Counted from the first letter of the stretch, positions 1 to 8,379 are shown. The stretch: 64,000 nucleotides of DNA from JBBRHQ01 sp963738305 (GCA_963738305.1 CAVTVU010000011.1:62001-126000), one strand, 5' to 3'. Program-made: numbers and translations. Notes: generated by a model not told the origin, from the letters alone.

Positions 1-671
1 AGATCCCCGGCCAGAGCCCGCAGAAGATCAACGCCGCCTTCGCCCTCGGCGGCGCCAAGCTGCAGATCGAGGCGGTGGAGAAGTTCCTCGGGATCCCGAT
101 CGATCACGTCGCGATCATCGACTTCACGGGCTTTCAGGACCTGATCGACGCGGTCGGCGGGGTCGAGGTAAACGTTCCGCACAAGCTCTGCGCCGACATC
201 TCCGGCGGCGCCGGGCACGGGCAGGGCGGGATCACCATCCGGCTGCACAAGGGCGATAACACCCTCGACGGTCAGAAGGCCCTCGCCTACGCCCGGGTGC
301 GGGAGCCCAGCCCCTGCCCCGGCCCCGGCAAGAGCGCCTTTGCCTTCGGCTACAGCGACTTCGACCGGGCCAAGGCCCAGCAGGCGGTGATCAGCGGCAT
401 CAAAGGCCGGCTCACCGACCCGCTGCGCATCCCCTACAACTTCATCAAGGGCCCGATCATCGGCTGGGAGGCGCCGAAGGCGTTCGTCTCCGACATGGGC
501 TTCTTCACGATGCCGCAGATGATCCTGGCAGCGGGGATCGGCGGCAACGCCGCTGCTGACGTCCTCTGCTCGGGCAACAACTCGGGTTGCGACCTGAACG
601 GCCCCGGCGGCAGCATCGAGGTGCCCGAGTCGGTGCGGCGGAAGGCCGTCGACCGGTTCCTCAACGGCTGA
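1..671 (+). CDS. LytR-CpsA-Psr (LCP) family protein, C-terminal part (5' end cut by window)
   Basis: The open frame runs in from the window edge (first full codon at base 3) and ends with TGA at 669-671, giving 222 visible residues. LCP proteins are membrane-anchored enzymes that move lipid-linked glycopolymers onto peptidoglycan outside the cell. Family landmarks visible here are NAAFALGGA, then an FLGIPIDHV-IIDFTGF-LIDAVGGVEV stretch, then ALAYARVRE and DFDRAKAQQ, which correspond to the family's YxRxR and R..RQQ elements that bind the polyprenyl pyrophosphate substrate. The N-terminal membrane anchor lies outside the window. Which polymer is transferred cannot be told from this fragment. 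An FmdB-like gene starts 20 bp downstream on the same strand. Confidence 0.88.
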   Translation, partial: IPGQSPQKINAAFALGGAKLQIEAVEKFLGIPIDHVAIIDFTGFQDLIDAVGGVEVNVPHKLCADISGGAGHGQGGITIRLHKGDNTLDGQKALAYARVREPSPCPGPGKSAFAFGYSDFDRAKAQQAVISGIKGRLTDPLRIPYNFIKGPIIGWEAPKAFVSDMGFFTMPQMILAAGIGGNAAADVLCSGNNSGCDLNGPGGSIEVPESVRRKAVDRFLNG

Positions 672-691
672 CCCCTACGATTACCGGCGCC

Positions 692-1027
692 GTGCCGATC
701 TACGAGTACAAGTGCGCGAACGGCCACACCTTCGAGGCGATGCAGAGGATGGCCGACGACCCCCTGACCGAGTGCGAGGAGTGCGGCGCCCCGGTCGAGC
801 GGGTCTTCCATCCGGTGGCCGTCCACTTCAAGGGATCGGGCTTCTACACGACCGACTACGGCTCGAAGTCGAAGGCCTCCGGCTCCGAGGGCGAGGCAAA
901 GTCCTCCGACGGGGGATCGGGCTCCTCCGACAGCGAGTCGAAGTCCTCGACCGGCGAGTCCAAGTCGTCGGGCGGCTCTGGAGGGAGTGGCGAGAAGAAG
1001 GCCAAGAGCTCGAGCAGCGGCGACTGA
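692..1027 (+). CDS. FmdB-family zinc ribbon protein
   Basis: The 111-residue product begins MPIYEYKCANGHTFEAMQRM, the hallmark of the FmdB/CxxC_CXXC regulatory-like zinc ribbon family. Metal ligands visible are Cys8, then Cys28 and Cys31; the usual second Cys of the first pair is absent, with His12 nearby as a possible substitute. I chose the GTG at 692 because the family always starts with M-P-x-Y-E-Y; an upstream in-frame start would overlap the LCP gene. From about residue 60 the protein is a low-complexity Ser/Lys/Gly/Glu tail, common in actinobacterial members. The exact role is unknown; a regulatory or nucleic-acid-binding role is only assumed for the family. Confidence 0.85.
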   Translation: MPIYEYKCANGHTFEAMQRMADDPLTECEECGAPVERVFHPVAVHFKGSGFYTTDYGSKSKASGSEGEAKSSDGGSGSSDSESKSSTGESKSSGGSGGSGEKKAKSSSSGD

Positions 1028-1068
1028 GCCCAGCCTCCGATCCGGCCCGCGTTCTCTAGCCTGCCCCC

Positions 1069-2439
1069 ATGTCCGCCGAGCCCAGCGTCGAGGTGTCCAT
1101 GGATGAGATCGTCGCCCTCTGCAAGCGGCGAGGCTTCATCTTCCCCTCCTCCGAGATCTACGGCGGTCTCGGCTCCACCTACGACTACGGCCATTACGGC
1201 GTCCTGCTGAAGGGCAACGTCAAGGCCGAGTGGTGGCGCTCGATGCTCGCCGACCGCGACGACATCGTCGCCCTGGACTCGGCGATTCTCCAGCACCCGC
1301 GGGTCTGGGAGGCCTCGGGACACCTGGAGGGCTTCACGGACCCCCTGGTCGATTGCCGCACCTGCAAGCTCCGCTTCCGCGCCGACAAGCTCGAGGACGG
1401 GCGGTGCGGCCGCAAACCGTCGAAGCTCCCCGGGGAGGGACCCGACTGCGACCTGACCGAGGCGCGCCAGTTCAACCTGATGTTCGAAACGCAGATCGGG
1501 CCGGTTGCAGGGGAGGGCGCCGAGGTCTACCTGCGCCCCGAGACCGCGCAGGGGATCTTCATCAACTTCAAGAACGTGCTCCAGTTCGCGCGCAAGCGGC
1601 CGCCATTCGGGATCGCCCAGATCGGCAAGTCGTTCCGCAACGAGATCACCCCAGGCAACTTCGTCTTCCGCACCCGCGAGTTCGAGCAGATGGAGATGGA
1701 GTTCTTCGTCCCGCCCAGCGAGGCCGAGGACTGGTTCGAGCGCTGGATCGACCTGCGGCGCCGGTGGTATCTCGACCTCGGGATCCGGTCCGACCATCTG
1801 CGGATCCGCCCGCACGACGCCGACGAGCTATCCCACTACTCCTCTCAGACCAGCGACGTCGAGTACCTGTTCCCGATCGGCTGGTCGGAGCTGGAGGGGA
1901 TCGCCAACCGCGGCGACTTCGACCTGAGCCGGCACGCGGAGTTCTCCGGCGAGAAGCTCGAGTACTTCGACCAGGAGACGAAGGAGCGCTACGTCCCCCA
2001 TGTGATCGAGCCGGCCGCGGGCGCCGACCGCGCCACCCTGGCTTTCCTCGTCGACGCCTTCGACACCGAGGAGGTCGAGGGGCGCGAGCGCACGGTGCTG
2101 CGCCTCCATCCCCGGCTCGCGCCGGTCAAGGTCGCCGTGCTGCCCCTGGTCTCCAAGGAGGGGATGCCGGAGCGAGCGCGGGAGATCTACGAGGACCTGC
2201 GCGCTCGCCTTCCGGCCGAGTTCGACGAGGGCGGCTCGATCGGCAAGCGCTACCGCCGCCAGGACGAGATCGGCACCCCCTGGGGGGTCACCGTCGACGG
2301 GCAGACGATGGAGGACGGGACCGTCACCCTGCGCGACCGCGACTCGCTCGAGCAGGTGAGGGTCCCGGCAGAGGGGCTGGCCGAGGAGCTGGCCGGAAGG
2401 CTCGACGCCCCCTGGCGGTCCCCGAAACTCCCCGCCTGA
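1069..2439 (+). CDS. glyS: Glycine--tRNA ligase (dimeric class II type)
   Basis: This 456-residue protein attaches glycine to tRNA-Gly. It is the single-chain alpha2 type, not the alpha2beta2 form. The N-terminus shows the family signature RGFIFPSSEIYGGLGSTYDY (residues 21-40). A zinc-binding insertion carries Cys96, Cys99, Cys113 and Cys127. Class II elements include LRPETAQGIF (155-164) and motif 2 FRNEITPGNFVFRTREFEQM from residue 189. The C-terminal anticodon-binding domain contains LAPVKVAVLPL and GTPWGVTVDG. Length is normal for the family. It is followed by a 147-nt segment bounded by perfect 15-bp inverted repeats. Confidence 0.97.
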   Translation: MSAEPSVEVSMDEIVALCKRRGFIFPSSEIYGGLGSTYDYGHYGVLLKGNVKAEWWRSMLADRDDIVALDSAILQHPRVWEASGHLEGFTDPLVDCRTCKLRFRADKLEDGRCGRKPSKLPGEGPDCDLTEARQFNLMFETQIGPVAGEGAEVYLRPETAQGIFINFKNVLQFARKRPPFGIAQIGKSFRNEITPGNFVFRTREFEQMEMEFFVPPSEAEDWFERWIDLRRRWYLDLGIRSDHLRIRPHDADELSHYSSQTSDVEYLFPIGWSELEGIANRGDFDLSRHAEFSGEKLEYFDQETKERYVPHVIEPAAGADRATLAFLVDAFDTEEVEGRERTVLRLHPRLAPVKVAVLPLVSKEGMPERAREIYEDLRARLPAEFDEGGSIGKRYRRQDEIGTPWGVTVDGQTMEDGTVTLRDRDSLEQVRVPAEGLAEELAGRLDAPWRSPKLPA

Positions 2440-2446
2440 ACGCCGA

Positions 2447-2593
2447 CCCCGCCGCCGAGACGTAAATAGGACACCTCATTGGTGAACGAGATCCGTCTCG
2501 CCCGGACCGCGGTTCGCGGCTCGCGGATGTCGGCGTGTACGGTCGCCAATCCGGCGTCCACACGCCCTGACAACTGAAGTCTCGGCGGCGGGG
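2447..2593. repeat. Segment bounded by perfect 15-bp inverted repeats (MITE-like or structured)
   Basis: CCCCGCCGCCGAGAC at 2447-2461 is the exact reverse complement of GTCTCGGCGGCGGGG at 2579-2593. The 117 bases between are non-coding as far as I can see and less GC-rich at the left. The layout resembles a miniature inverted-repeat element, but no clear target-site duplication flanks it. It sits between the convergent ends of glyS and a tetR gene, so it could also act as a bidirectional terminator stem. Confidence 0.5.
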
Positions 2594-2598
2594 CCGCT

Positions 2599-3273
2599 TC
2601 AAGGCTTCCAGGAGTGGCCGTCGCCGAGGCGTTCGAGGCCGACCCAGGCGAAGTCCATGGCGATCGCCAGCACCTGCTCGGCGGGAACGTCGCGGTGCTC
2701 GTCCCACCAGTTGGCGAGGGACTGGGCTGCGCCGACGAGCTGCTGGGCCAGCATCTCGATCGCCTGCTCGCGCTCGACCCCCTCGGCAGGGGAGCCGGGA
2801 GGCGCCTCCGCGACCATCAGCGCGGTGATCGCGGCCGCCGCCTCATGCCGGAGGCGCTCAAAGGAGGCGGCGAGGTCGCTCTCGGCGGCGTTGCGGACCA
2901 ACAGCCGCCAGGCGTCGCGGCGTCGTTCCACGAAGGCCAGGAAAGCCTCGAGGCCGGCCCGCAGCCGCGTCTCCCCCGGCTCGGCGGCCCCGGTGGCCGC
3001 GGCGACCGTCGCCAGCAGCTCGTGCACGTAGGTCTCCAGCAGGGCACCATGCAGCTCGCGCTTTGAGGAGAAGTGCTCGTAGATCAGCGCCTTGGAGATC
3101 CCCGCCCGCTCGGCGACGTCCTCGAGCGAGGTCTCGTGATAGCCACCGGCCGCGAAGGCGTCGAGGGCGGCCCCGAGGATCGCCTCGCGGCGATCGGCCG
3201 CGGCCATCCGGCGCCGCGGGCCTGGCCGCTCTGTGACCGGTCTCACAGAAGATTCACCTCGTAACTGACTCAT
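2599..3273 (-). CDS. TetR/AcrR family transcriptional regulator
   Basis: The product (224 residues from this ATG) has a classic TetR N-terminal helix-turn-helix: RREAILGAALDAFAAGGYHE followed by TSLEDVAERAGISKALIYEHF at about residues 47-67, then a variable helical ligand domain rich in Ala and Leu. It is divergent from the R2-like gene at 3328 and probably controls it and itself. The ATG at 3271-3273 lies inside a perfect 22-bp palindrome, so either transcription is leaderless or translation starts later, for example at the GTG for Val10 or the Met before AAADRREAIL. The ligand is unknown. Confidence 0.92.
   Translation of the reverse strand: MSQLRGESSVRPVTERPGPRRRMAAADRREAILGAALDAFAAGGYHETSLEDVAERAGISKALIYEHFSSKRELHGALLETYVHELLATVAAATGAAEPGETRLRAGLEAFLAFVERRRDAWRLLVRNAAESDLAASFERLRHEAAAAITALMVAEAPPGSPAEGVEREQAIEMLAQQLVGAAQSLANWWDEHRDVPAEQVLAIAMDFAWVGLERLGDGHSWKP
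3230..3249. promoter_or_regulatory. Inverted repeat, possible second operator
   Basis: TCTGTGA-6 nt-TCACAGA lies about 12 bp inside the tetR coding sequence relative to the 22-bp palindrome. It could be a second operator half-site pair or a chance feature of the coding region. Confidence 0.3.
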
Positions 3274-3283
3274 GAGTCAGTTA
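3262..3283. promoter_or_regulatory. Perfect 22-bp palindromic operator between tetR and R2-like gene
   Basis: TAACTGACTCA is followed directly by its reverse complement TGAGTCAGTTA. It overlaps the tetR start codon and lies 45 bp upstream of the R2-like gene start. Perfect palindromes at divergent tetR promoters are the usual binding sites of the regulator itself, so autorepression plus control of the neighbour is the simplest reading. Confidence 0.8.
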
Positions 3284-3327
3284 TCTTAAGGGAGCGAGCC
3301 CAACCCACACCCCGCAAGGAGAGCACG

Positions 3328-4605
3328 ATGTCCGTAGCCGCCGACAGGGCAACCGCCACCGCCGACATCACCTACGAAGACCTGTACCGGCGCTGGGAGC
3401 AGGGCAACTGGAGCGCCTATGAGATCGACTTCTCCGCGGACCGGAGCGGATGGGAGGGCCTGAGCGAGATCCAGGCGAAGTCCGCCCTGTGGACGTACTC
3501 GATGTTCTTCTACGGCGAGGATTCGGTCGCCGACAACCTCTCCCCCTACATCGACGCCGCCCCGCTGGAGGAGCAGAAGTACTTCCTCACAACCCAGCAG
3601 GTGGACGAGGCCCGCCACGCCGTCTTCTTCCACCGCTTCTTTCGGGAGGTGATCGGGGCCGGCGAGAGCGTCTCCTCGACCCTCGCCTACACGCTGCCCC
3701 AGCTCGGCTGGGGCTATCGGGGCGTCTTCGATCGGCTCGACCGCATGGCGGAGGAGCTGCGCAGGGACCGCTCGCTACCGAAGTTCGCCCAGGCGATCGC
3801 CCTCTACCACATGGTCGTGGAGGCGACGCTGGCGCAGCCCGGGCAGCACTTCATCGAGGACTTCTTCGTCAAGGAGGGGACGATGCCCGGCTTCAGCTCG
3901 GGGATGGCCAACGTCTCCCGCGACGAGCAGCGCCACATCGGCTTCGGCGTCAAGGCTCTGTCCGAGATGTTCGCCGAGTCCGAGGAATGCAAGGCCGCGG
4001 TGGTCGAGCTGCTGCGCGAGGTGCTGCCGTACTCGGTCGCCGTCTTCGTCCCGCCGGGCTGGGACGAGCGCTACACGACGTCCTACGGGTTCACGCTCGA
4101 GGAGATCTACGTCTTCGGCATGCGCTCGATCGAGGCGAAGTGGCGGGCGGCCGGCTACCCGCTCGAGGAGATGCCCGCCGACATCTACCCGGTGGACCGC
4201 TCCCTCCCCCACGAGGAGCGCGCCCGCATGCAGATTCAGCTGCTGCGGGCCGGCATTCTCGGCGAGCCCAACCCCCACCCTGCCTCCGACCCCGAGGTGC
4301 AGCGCCTCTATTTCGAGTCGATGGGCCGCTCGGCCGACTCGGCAGCGATCAACGGCTCAGGGCTGGTCGCCCAGTGGCGGTTCAGCGACGCCGACCCCTG
4401 GCATCTGGTGATCGACAACGGCTCCACCCGGGCCGAGCCCGGGGAGGCGGCGAACCCCGACCTCACCTTCGAGACGAGCTGGCCTGAGTGGATCGCGATC
4501 TCGATGCACGGCCGCAGCCCCCTGCGCTCGATCCTCGGGCGCCGGCTGCGCCCGCGCGGGTCGCCGTCCGCCCTGCGCCGCTTCCGCCGCGTCTTCAGCA
4601 GCTGA
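3328..4605 (+). CDS. R2-like ferritin-fold di-metal protein with C-terminal SCP2-like domain
   Basis: The 425-residue protein has the carboxylate-bridged di-metal ligands of the ribonucleotide reductase R2/R2-like oxidase superfamily: Glu64 in FFYGEDSVADNL, Glu94 and His97 in QVDEARH, Glu165 in HMVVEATLA, and Glu200 with His203 in SRDEQRHIGF. Residues from about 340 (VAQWRFSDADPWHLVIDNGS) to the end resemble an SCP2-type sterol/lipid carrier domain, which R2 subunits lack. No R1 subunit is nearby, so a role in dNTP synthesis is doubtful; an oxidase acting on a lipid-like or CoA substrate is inference. Its expression is probably controlled by the divergent TetR through the palindrome at 3262-3283. 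Confidence 0.82.
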   Translation: MSVAADRATATADITYEDLYRRWEQGNWSAYEIDFSADRSGWEGLSEIQAKSALWTYSMFFYGEDSVADNLSPYIDAAPLEEQKYFLTTQQVDEARHAVFFHRFFREVIGAGESVSSTLAYTLPQLGWGYRGVFDRLDRMAEELRRDRSLPKFAQAIALYHMVVEATLAQPGQHFIEDFFVKEGTMPGFSSGMANVSRDEQRHIGFGVKALSEMFAESEECKAAVVELLREVLPYSVAVFVPPGWDERYTTSYGFTLEEIYVFGMRSIEAKWRAAGYPLEEMPADIYPVDRSLPHEERARMQIQLLRAGILGEPNPHPASDPEVQRLYFESMGRSADSAAINGSGLVAQWRFSDADPWHLVIDNGSTRAEPGEAANPDLTFETSWPEWIAISMHGRSPLRSILGRRLRPRGSPSALRRFRRVFSS

Positions 4606-4609
4606 CGGC

Positions 4610-5008
4610 TCAGAAGTCTCGCCGGCCTTCCAGGCGGGCCGCTGTCTCCGGCCGGGTCAGCTCGTATAGGGCGACTCGCTGCCCGCCCGGGGCGCGGTAG
4701 GCGTGCAGGGGCCCGTGGGGGATGCCGGAGCGCACCTCGGGCTCCCAGCCCCGCTCGGCGAGGCGCGCGCCCGCCTTCGCCAGGTCGTCGACCCGGTAGA
4801 CGAGGACCGGCGCCTCACCCTCGAGGTGCCCTGCGAGCAGGATCGCCGGACCTTCGCCCGATAGCTCGATCATTGCGACGCGGGTACCGAATGCCTCGAT
4901 CGCGAAGACGAGACGGCCACCCGCGACTTCGGTGAAGTGGCGAAGGTCGGCAGCGACGTCGCCGCTGGGCAAGTAGATGAAGTCGAGGCTGCCGAAGATG
5001 GCGGCCAC
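4610..5008 (-). CDS. VOC (glyoxalase/bleomycin-resistance fold) family protein
   Basis: The 132-residue product has the two beta-alpha-beta-beta-beta halves of the vicinal oxygen chelate fold: FGSLDFIYLPSGDVAADLRHF at the start, VLVYRVDDLAKAGARLAERG in the middle, and HAYRAPGGQRVALYELTRPE near the end. Substrate is unknown; such single-domain proteins include dioxygenases, glyoxalases and antibiotic-binding proteins. It ends 5 bp beyond the convergent R2-like gene and lies just downstream of the amidase on the same strand, with a 6-bp gap, so the two are probably cotranscribed. Confidence 0.8.
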   Translation of the reverse strand: MAAIFGSLDFIYLPSGDVAADLRHFTEVAGGRLVFAIEAFGTRVAMIELSGEGPAILLAGHLEGEAPVLVYRVDDLAKAGARLAERGWEPEVRSGIPHGPLHAYRAPGGQRVALYELTRPETAARLEGRRDF

Positions 5009-5014
5009 GGTCGT

Positions 5015-6430
5015 TCAGTCGAGCTCGGGGCGGGCCTCCGCCCAGGGGCGCTCGGCCTCGATCTGGGCGGCCAGCGAGAGCAGTGTGGCCTCGTCCCCGG
5101 CTCGCCCGATCAGCTGCACGGCCAGCGGCATCCCGTCCGCGTCGAAGCCCGCCGGAATCGACGCCGCCGGGTTGCCGAGGTGGTTCCAGATCGGCGTGAA
5201 GCAGTAGAAGCGCGATTGCGCAAGCATCGTCGGTAGGGCGCCCCGCCCTTCAGCGCTGCGGACGCCGATGGCCGTGCCGCCCATCACCGGAGTCATCAGC
5301 ACGTCGAAGCTCTCGAACAGCTCGCTCAGGCGGGCAGCGTCGCCGACCGCTGCCTGCTTCGCGCGGCCCAGCAGGGAGGGCGGGAAGAGGGCACCGAGGC
5401 GCCCATAGCCACGCGTGCGCCGTTCGAGGCGATCCTTGAAGGGAACCCGCTCGACGTCGTCGTGGATGCCGCGCAGGTAGCGAACGGCGACGTTGTTGCC
5501 CGCCTGCCCGAAGTCGGGATCGCGTCGAGTGACCTGGTGGCCGAGGGAGGTGAGCAGGGTCGCCGTCTCCTCCACCGCCCGCTTGACGTCATCTCCGACA
5601 TGGGGCGGGGCGGCTGCTCGCGCCGGCCTGGTCGAGGTCGCGATGCGCAGCCGGCCGGGGGGCGTTCGCGCCGATTCGGCGAAGGGCCGCCCTGGCGCCG
5701 CGGGGGCACCGGGCTCACGGGAACCGCCGGCCGTGATGTCCAGGAAGACGGCTGTGTCGAGCACGGTGCGACTGACGCAGCCGTTGACCGACATCCCGTG
5801 CCAGTGCTCCAGATCGGGGTCCAGGGACAGCCGCCCGCGCTGCGGCTTCAGCCCGAAGAGGCCGCAGGATGCGGCCGGGATGCGGATCGAGCCGGCGCCG
5901 TCGGAGGCCGAGGCCAGCGGGACCATCCCGGCCGCGACCGCCCCGGCGCTGCCGCCGCTGGAGCCGCCGGGGCTGCGCTGCGAGTTCCAAGGATTGCGGC
6001 TTACACCCCAGGTCGCCGACTCGGTGAACCCGCAGATCGCCAGCTCCGGCAGCAGGGTCTTGCCGACCACGATGGCCCCCGCGGCACGCAGCCGCCGCAC
6101 CATCTCGGAGTCGGCACGCGCCGGCTGGGGGAAGGCGTCGGTGCCGTGGGTGGTCAGCTCGCCGGCCAGGTCGACGGAGTCCTTGAGCGCGATCGGGACA
6201 CCCAGCAGGGGGCGCTCCTCGCCCGCCCGCAACCTCGCCTCAGCCTGCTGGGCCTCGACCAGTGCGCGCTCCCGGAGCACGGTCCGGAACAGGTTGAGGC
6301 GGGGCTCGAGCCGCTCGATCCGGTCCAGATGGGCGCCCACGAGCTCGCTTGCGGAAATCTCCGAGTTCCGGACCATCTCGGCCTGGCGGGAAGCGCCGGC
6401 GAAGAACAGCTCGTATTCGGAGGCGGCCAT
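5015..6430 (-). CDS. Amidase (amidase signature family)
   Basis: This 471-residue protein hydrolyses an amide bond through a Ser-cisSer-Lys triad. The triad is visible: Lys83 in GVPIALKDSVDLAG, the Ser157/158 pair in SPGGSSGGSAGA, and Ser181 in SDGAGSIRIPA. The C-terminal PAASIPAGFDADGMPLAVQL matches the family's conserved end. I start at the ATG at 6428-6430 because the sequence MAASEYELFFAGASRQAEMV begins the family fold there; the longer upstream open frame is the antisense of a neighbouring secreted-protein gene. The substrate cannot be specified, as the family includes GatA-like enzymes, but no gatB or gatC is adjacent. Confidence 0.93.
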   Translation of the reverse strand: MAASEYELFFAGASRQAEMVRNSEISASELVGAHLDRIERLEPRLNLFRTVLRERALVEAQQAEARLRAGEERPLLGVPIALKDSVDLAGELTTHGTDAFPQPARADSEMVRRLRAAGAIVVGKTLLPELAICGFTESATWGVSRNPWNSQRSPGGSSGGSAGAVAAGMVPLASASDGAGSIRIPAASCGLFGLKPQRGRLSLDPDLEHWHGMSVNGCVSRTVLDTAVFLDITAGGSREPGAPAAPGRPFAESARTPPGRLRIATSTRPARAAAPPHVGDDVKRAVEETATLLTSLGHQVTRRDPDFGQAGNNVAVRYLRGIHDDVERVPFKDRLERRTRGYGRLGALFPPSLLGRAKQAAVGDAARLSELFESFDVLMTPVMGGTAIGVRSAEGRGALPTMLAQSRFYCFTPIWNHLGNPAASIPAGFDADGMPLAVQLIGRAGDEATLLSLAAQIEAERPWAEARPELD

Positions 6431-6550
6431 CGCGCCAGATCCTATGTCGGGCCGCCCTCCAGGGGGCGAACGCTTCCTTCGGCGTCTATGAGACGCCCAA
6501 CCTCGCTTTCGAGCCGAGATCCGGCGGCGGTTGTCCGTAGGATTGGGTCG

Positions 6551-7399
6551 ATGGCAGGTACCGGGCGGGCGAAGTCGAGGCGGTTGGGATTGGGCTGGGC
6601 GGCTGCCCTCTTGCCGGCGGCTGCGCTCTGCCTCCTCTTGCCGCTTTCCGCGGCGAGCGGAAAGGACAACGACGAGCACTACGCGGGAGGCGACCGGGCG
6701 GAGACGACCGCCGGGAACCCCTGCCTCGGTCCGCAGCGGGCGCAGCTGCTCTGCCCGGATTTGCGCATCTCGGTGCCCGAGGACATCCACCTGGACCGCA
6801 CCACCCGGCCGGGCAGGACGCTGATGCGCGCCACCAACAACATCCGCAGCCGCGGCGATGGCCCGGTCGAGATCCGCGGCATCCGCATCACCCGCGACTC
6901 GATGAGGGTCAACCAGAGGATCTACCGGCGCGGGGGCGGCAAGCTGGCGATCCGGACCCGCGGTCGGGTCGACTGGTACCCCGTGCCCGGGCAGTACTAC
7001 TACTGGAAGTTTCGCGACGCGGCTCGCTTCGAGCTGTGGACGACCGGCGGCAGAGGGAAGCCGCTGAAGCGGATCGAGATCGGCCCCAAGCTCCACTATT
7101 GCCTCCGCGACCTGGAGCGAACCCGACCGGGACCGGATTCGCCGCGGAATTTCGTCTATCCCGGCTGCAGCCAGCAGCACTCACGGAAATCGGTCGTGCT
7201 CGGCACCTCGGTCGGTTGGTCGGACATCTACCCCTCGGACTATCACCAGAACTGGATTGGCGTGACGGGCCTGCGGGGCTGCTTCGCCTTCTACCTCGTG
7301 GTCGACCCAAAGAACCACATCCGCGAGTCGAACGAGCGCAACAACCGCTCCCACGTCTTCGTGCGGCTGCCCTCCGGGCGGGTCGTGGGGCGGTGCTAA
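6551..7399 (+). CDS. Secreted lysyl-oxidase-fold protein lacking the usual copper histidines
   Basis: The 282-residue product starts with a signal peptide (basic MAGTGRAKSRRLGLG, then a hydrophobic AAALLPAAALCLLLPLSAA). The body matches the bacterial lysyl-oxidase domain: CPDLRISVP, then a KLHYCLRDLERT stretch, and GWSDIYPSDYHQNWIGVTGL followed by YLVVDP-NHIRESNERNN. In copper-dependent members a His-x-His cluster precedes the FARYEL-like strand; here that place reads YYYWKFRDAARFEL, with no His pair. The protein may keep the fold but not copper chemistry. It ends in a 4-bp overlap with the convergent TetR gene. Confidence 0.75.
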   Translation: MAGTGRAKSRRLGLGWAAALLPAAALCLLLPLSAASGKDNDEHYAGGDRAETTAGNPCLGPQRAQLLCPDLRISVPEDIHLDRTTRPGRTLMRATNNIRSRGDGPVEIRGIRITRDSMRVNQRIYRRGGGKLAIRTRGRVDWYPVPGQYYYWKFRDAARFELWTTGGRGKPLKRIEIGPKLHYCLRDLERTRPGPDSPRNFVYPGCSQQHSRKSVVLGTSVGWSDIYPSDYHQNWIGVTGLRGCFAFYLVVDPKNHIRESNERNNRSHVFVRLPSGRVVGRC

Positions 7400-8004
7400 T
7401 CCCCCACCAGTAGGTACCGGGCGGCCGCGGTTGCCGCCGCGAGGGTGGCGTCGTGGTCGCGCTCGGGATCGGAGAGCGTCTGTAATGCGAAGCCATCGCC
7501 GACGGCGAATAGGTAGGAAACGACCGCCTCGGCGTCGTAGCGGAGGTTGAGCACGCCTTCCCGCTCCTTTGCCTTGAGTATCTCGGCCACGTGGGTGCGG
7601 GTCCGGTCGAACAGGGACCCCAGCTCGACCTGGATGTCGGGGTTGCGGCGGCCGGCGCTGAACAGCTCGAAGAGGAGGAGGAAGAACCCCGGATCGTTGT
7701 CGATCACGTCCTTTAGACCGGCCAGCAGGACGTTGATCACGTCGTCGACTGTTCCGGCACTCTCCAGCGGCTGGTCGAGCCGCGCCACCCTGAATTCGGC
7801 GTCGCGCCGGACCACCTCGACGAGCAGCCGCTCCTTGGTCCCGAAGTAGTAGTGGAGCAATCCGCGGCTGACACCGGCCTCCTTGGCCACCCGCTCGAAG
7901 GTCGAACCGGCAGCGCCGTGCCTGGCGACGCTCTCGCGCATTGCGGCAACGATCCGCCCGGCCTTCTCCCCGGTCAGCTCCCTCTCAGTGGGCGCAGCTT
8001 CCAC
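7396..8004 (-). CDS. TetR/AcrR family transcriptional regulator
   Basis: A 202-residue regulator with the HTH segment STFERVAKEAGVSRGLLHYY (about residues 39-58) and the FGTKERLLVEVV helix that always follows in TetR proteins. The rest is a helical ligand-binding and dimer domain of normal length. Its target is unclear: the upstream 375 bp are non-coding and rich in inverted repeats, and no effector gene is divergent with it. It overlaps the end of the lysyl-oxidase-like gene by 4 bp tail to tail. Confidence 0.92.
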   Translation of the reverse strand: MEAAPTERELTGEKAGRIVAAMRESVARHGAAGSTFERVAKEAGVSRGLLHYYFGTKERLLVEVVRRDAEFRVARLDQPLESAGTVDDVINVLLAGLKDVIDNDPGFFLLLFELFSAGRRNPDIQVELGSLFDRTRTHVAEILKAKEREGVLNLRYDAEAVVSYLFAVGDGFALQTLSDPERDHDATLAAATAAARYLLVGD

Positions 8005-8379
8005 CCGCCCGAGTCTAGTTGCGACGGGAATAACAACGCGGCCTCCTCCCTACAACGCGGCCTCCTCCGCTCCGCACACAACTGCGCGGCCTCCTCCGCT
8101 CCGCGAGAGCCCGCACCCAGAATCACTGGAAATCTGCGGCTCTCGCTCCGCGTCCGGGGCCGCCTACTCGCTTCCGGTCGTCTCCGGCGGCCAGACTCGC
8201 GGCTTCCTCCGCGCGCCAGCCTTTGGGGTTGCCGGGGGTTCCTCCCCGGACACTCAGCGCGCCGCGCCAGGCGGATTGAAGGCGCTCGCTTACTCCTCTC
8301 GCGGCCTCGCGTCCGGGGTGGTTCACCCCCGAAGCCAGCGGGCTCCTGCGGAGCGGAGGGGGCCGCGTTGGTTGGTTGG
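8005..8379. repeat. Non-coding region with direct and inverted copies of a 21-bp GC-rich motif
   Basis: No credible gene is seen here. ACGCGGCCTCCTCCGCTCCG begins at 8055, a near copy starts at 8084, and a shorter copy lies at 8033-8050. The reverse complement, with one mismatch over 21 bp, is at 8348-8368. The outer copies could pair across about 270 nt. The region may be a decayed repetitive element or a structured leader of the upstream-facing tetR gene. Confidence 0.5.

Noticed and set aside
5015..7180. A 721-residue amidase with an N-terminal extension
   Set aside because: The extension is antisense to the secreted lysyl-oxidase-like gene and has no family similarity; the amidase fold begins at 6430.
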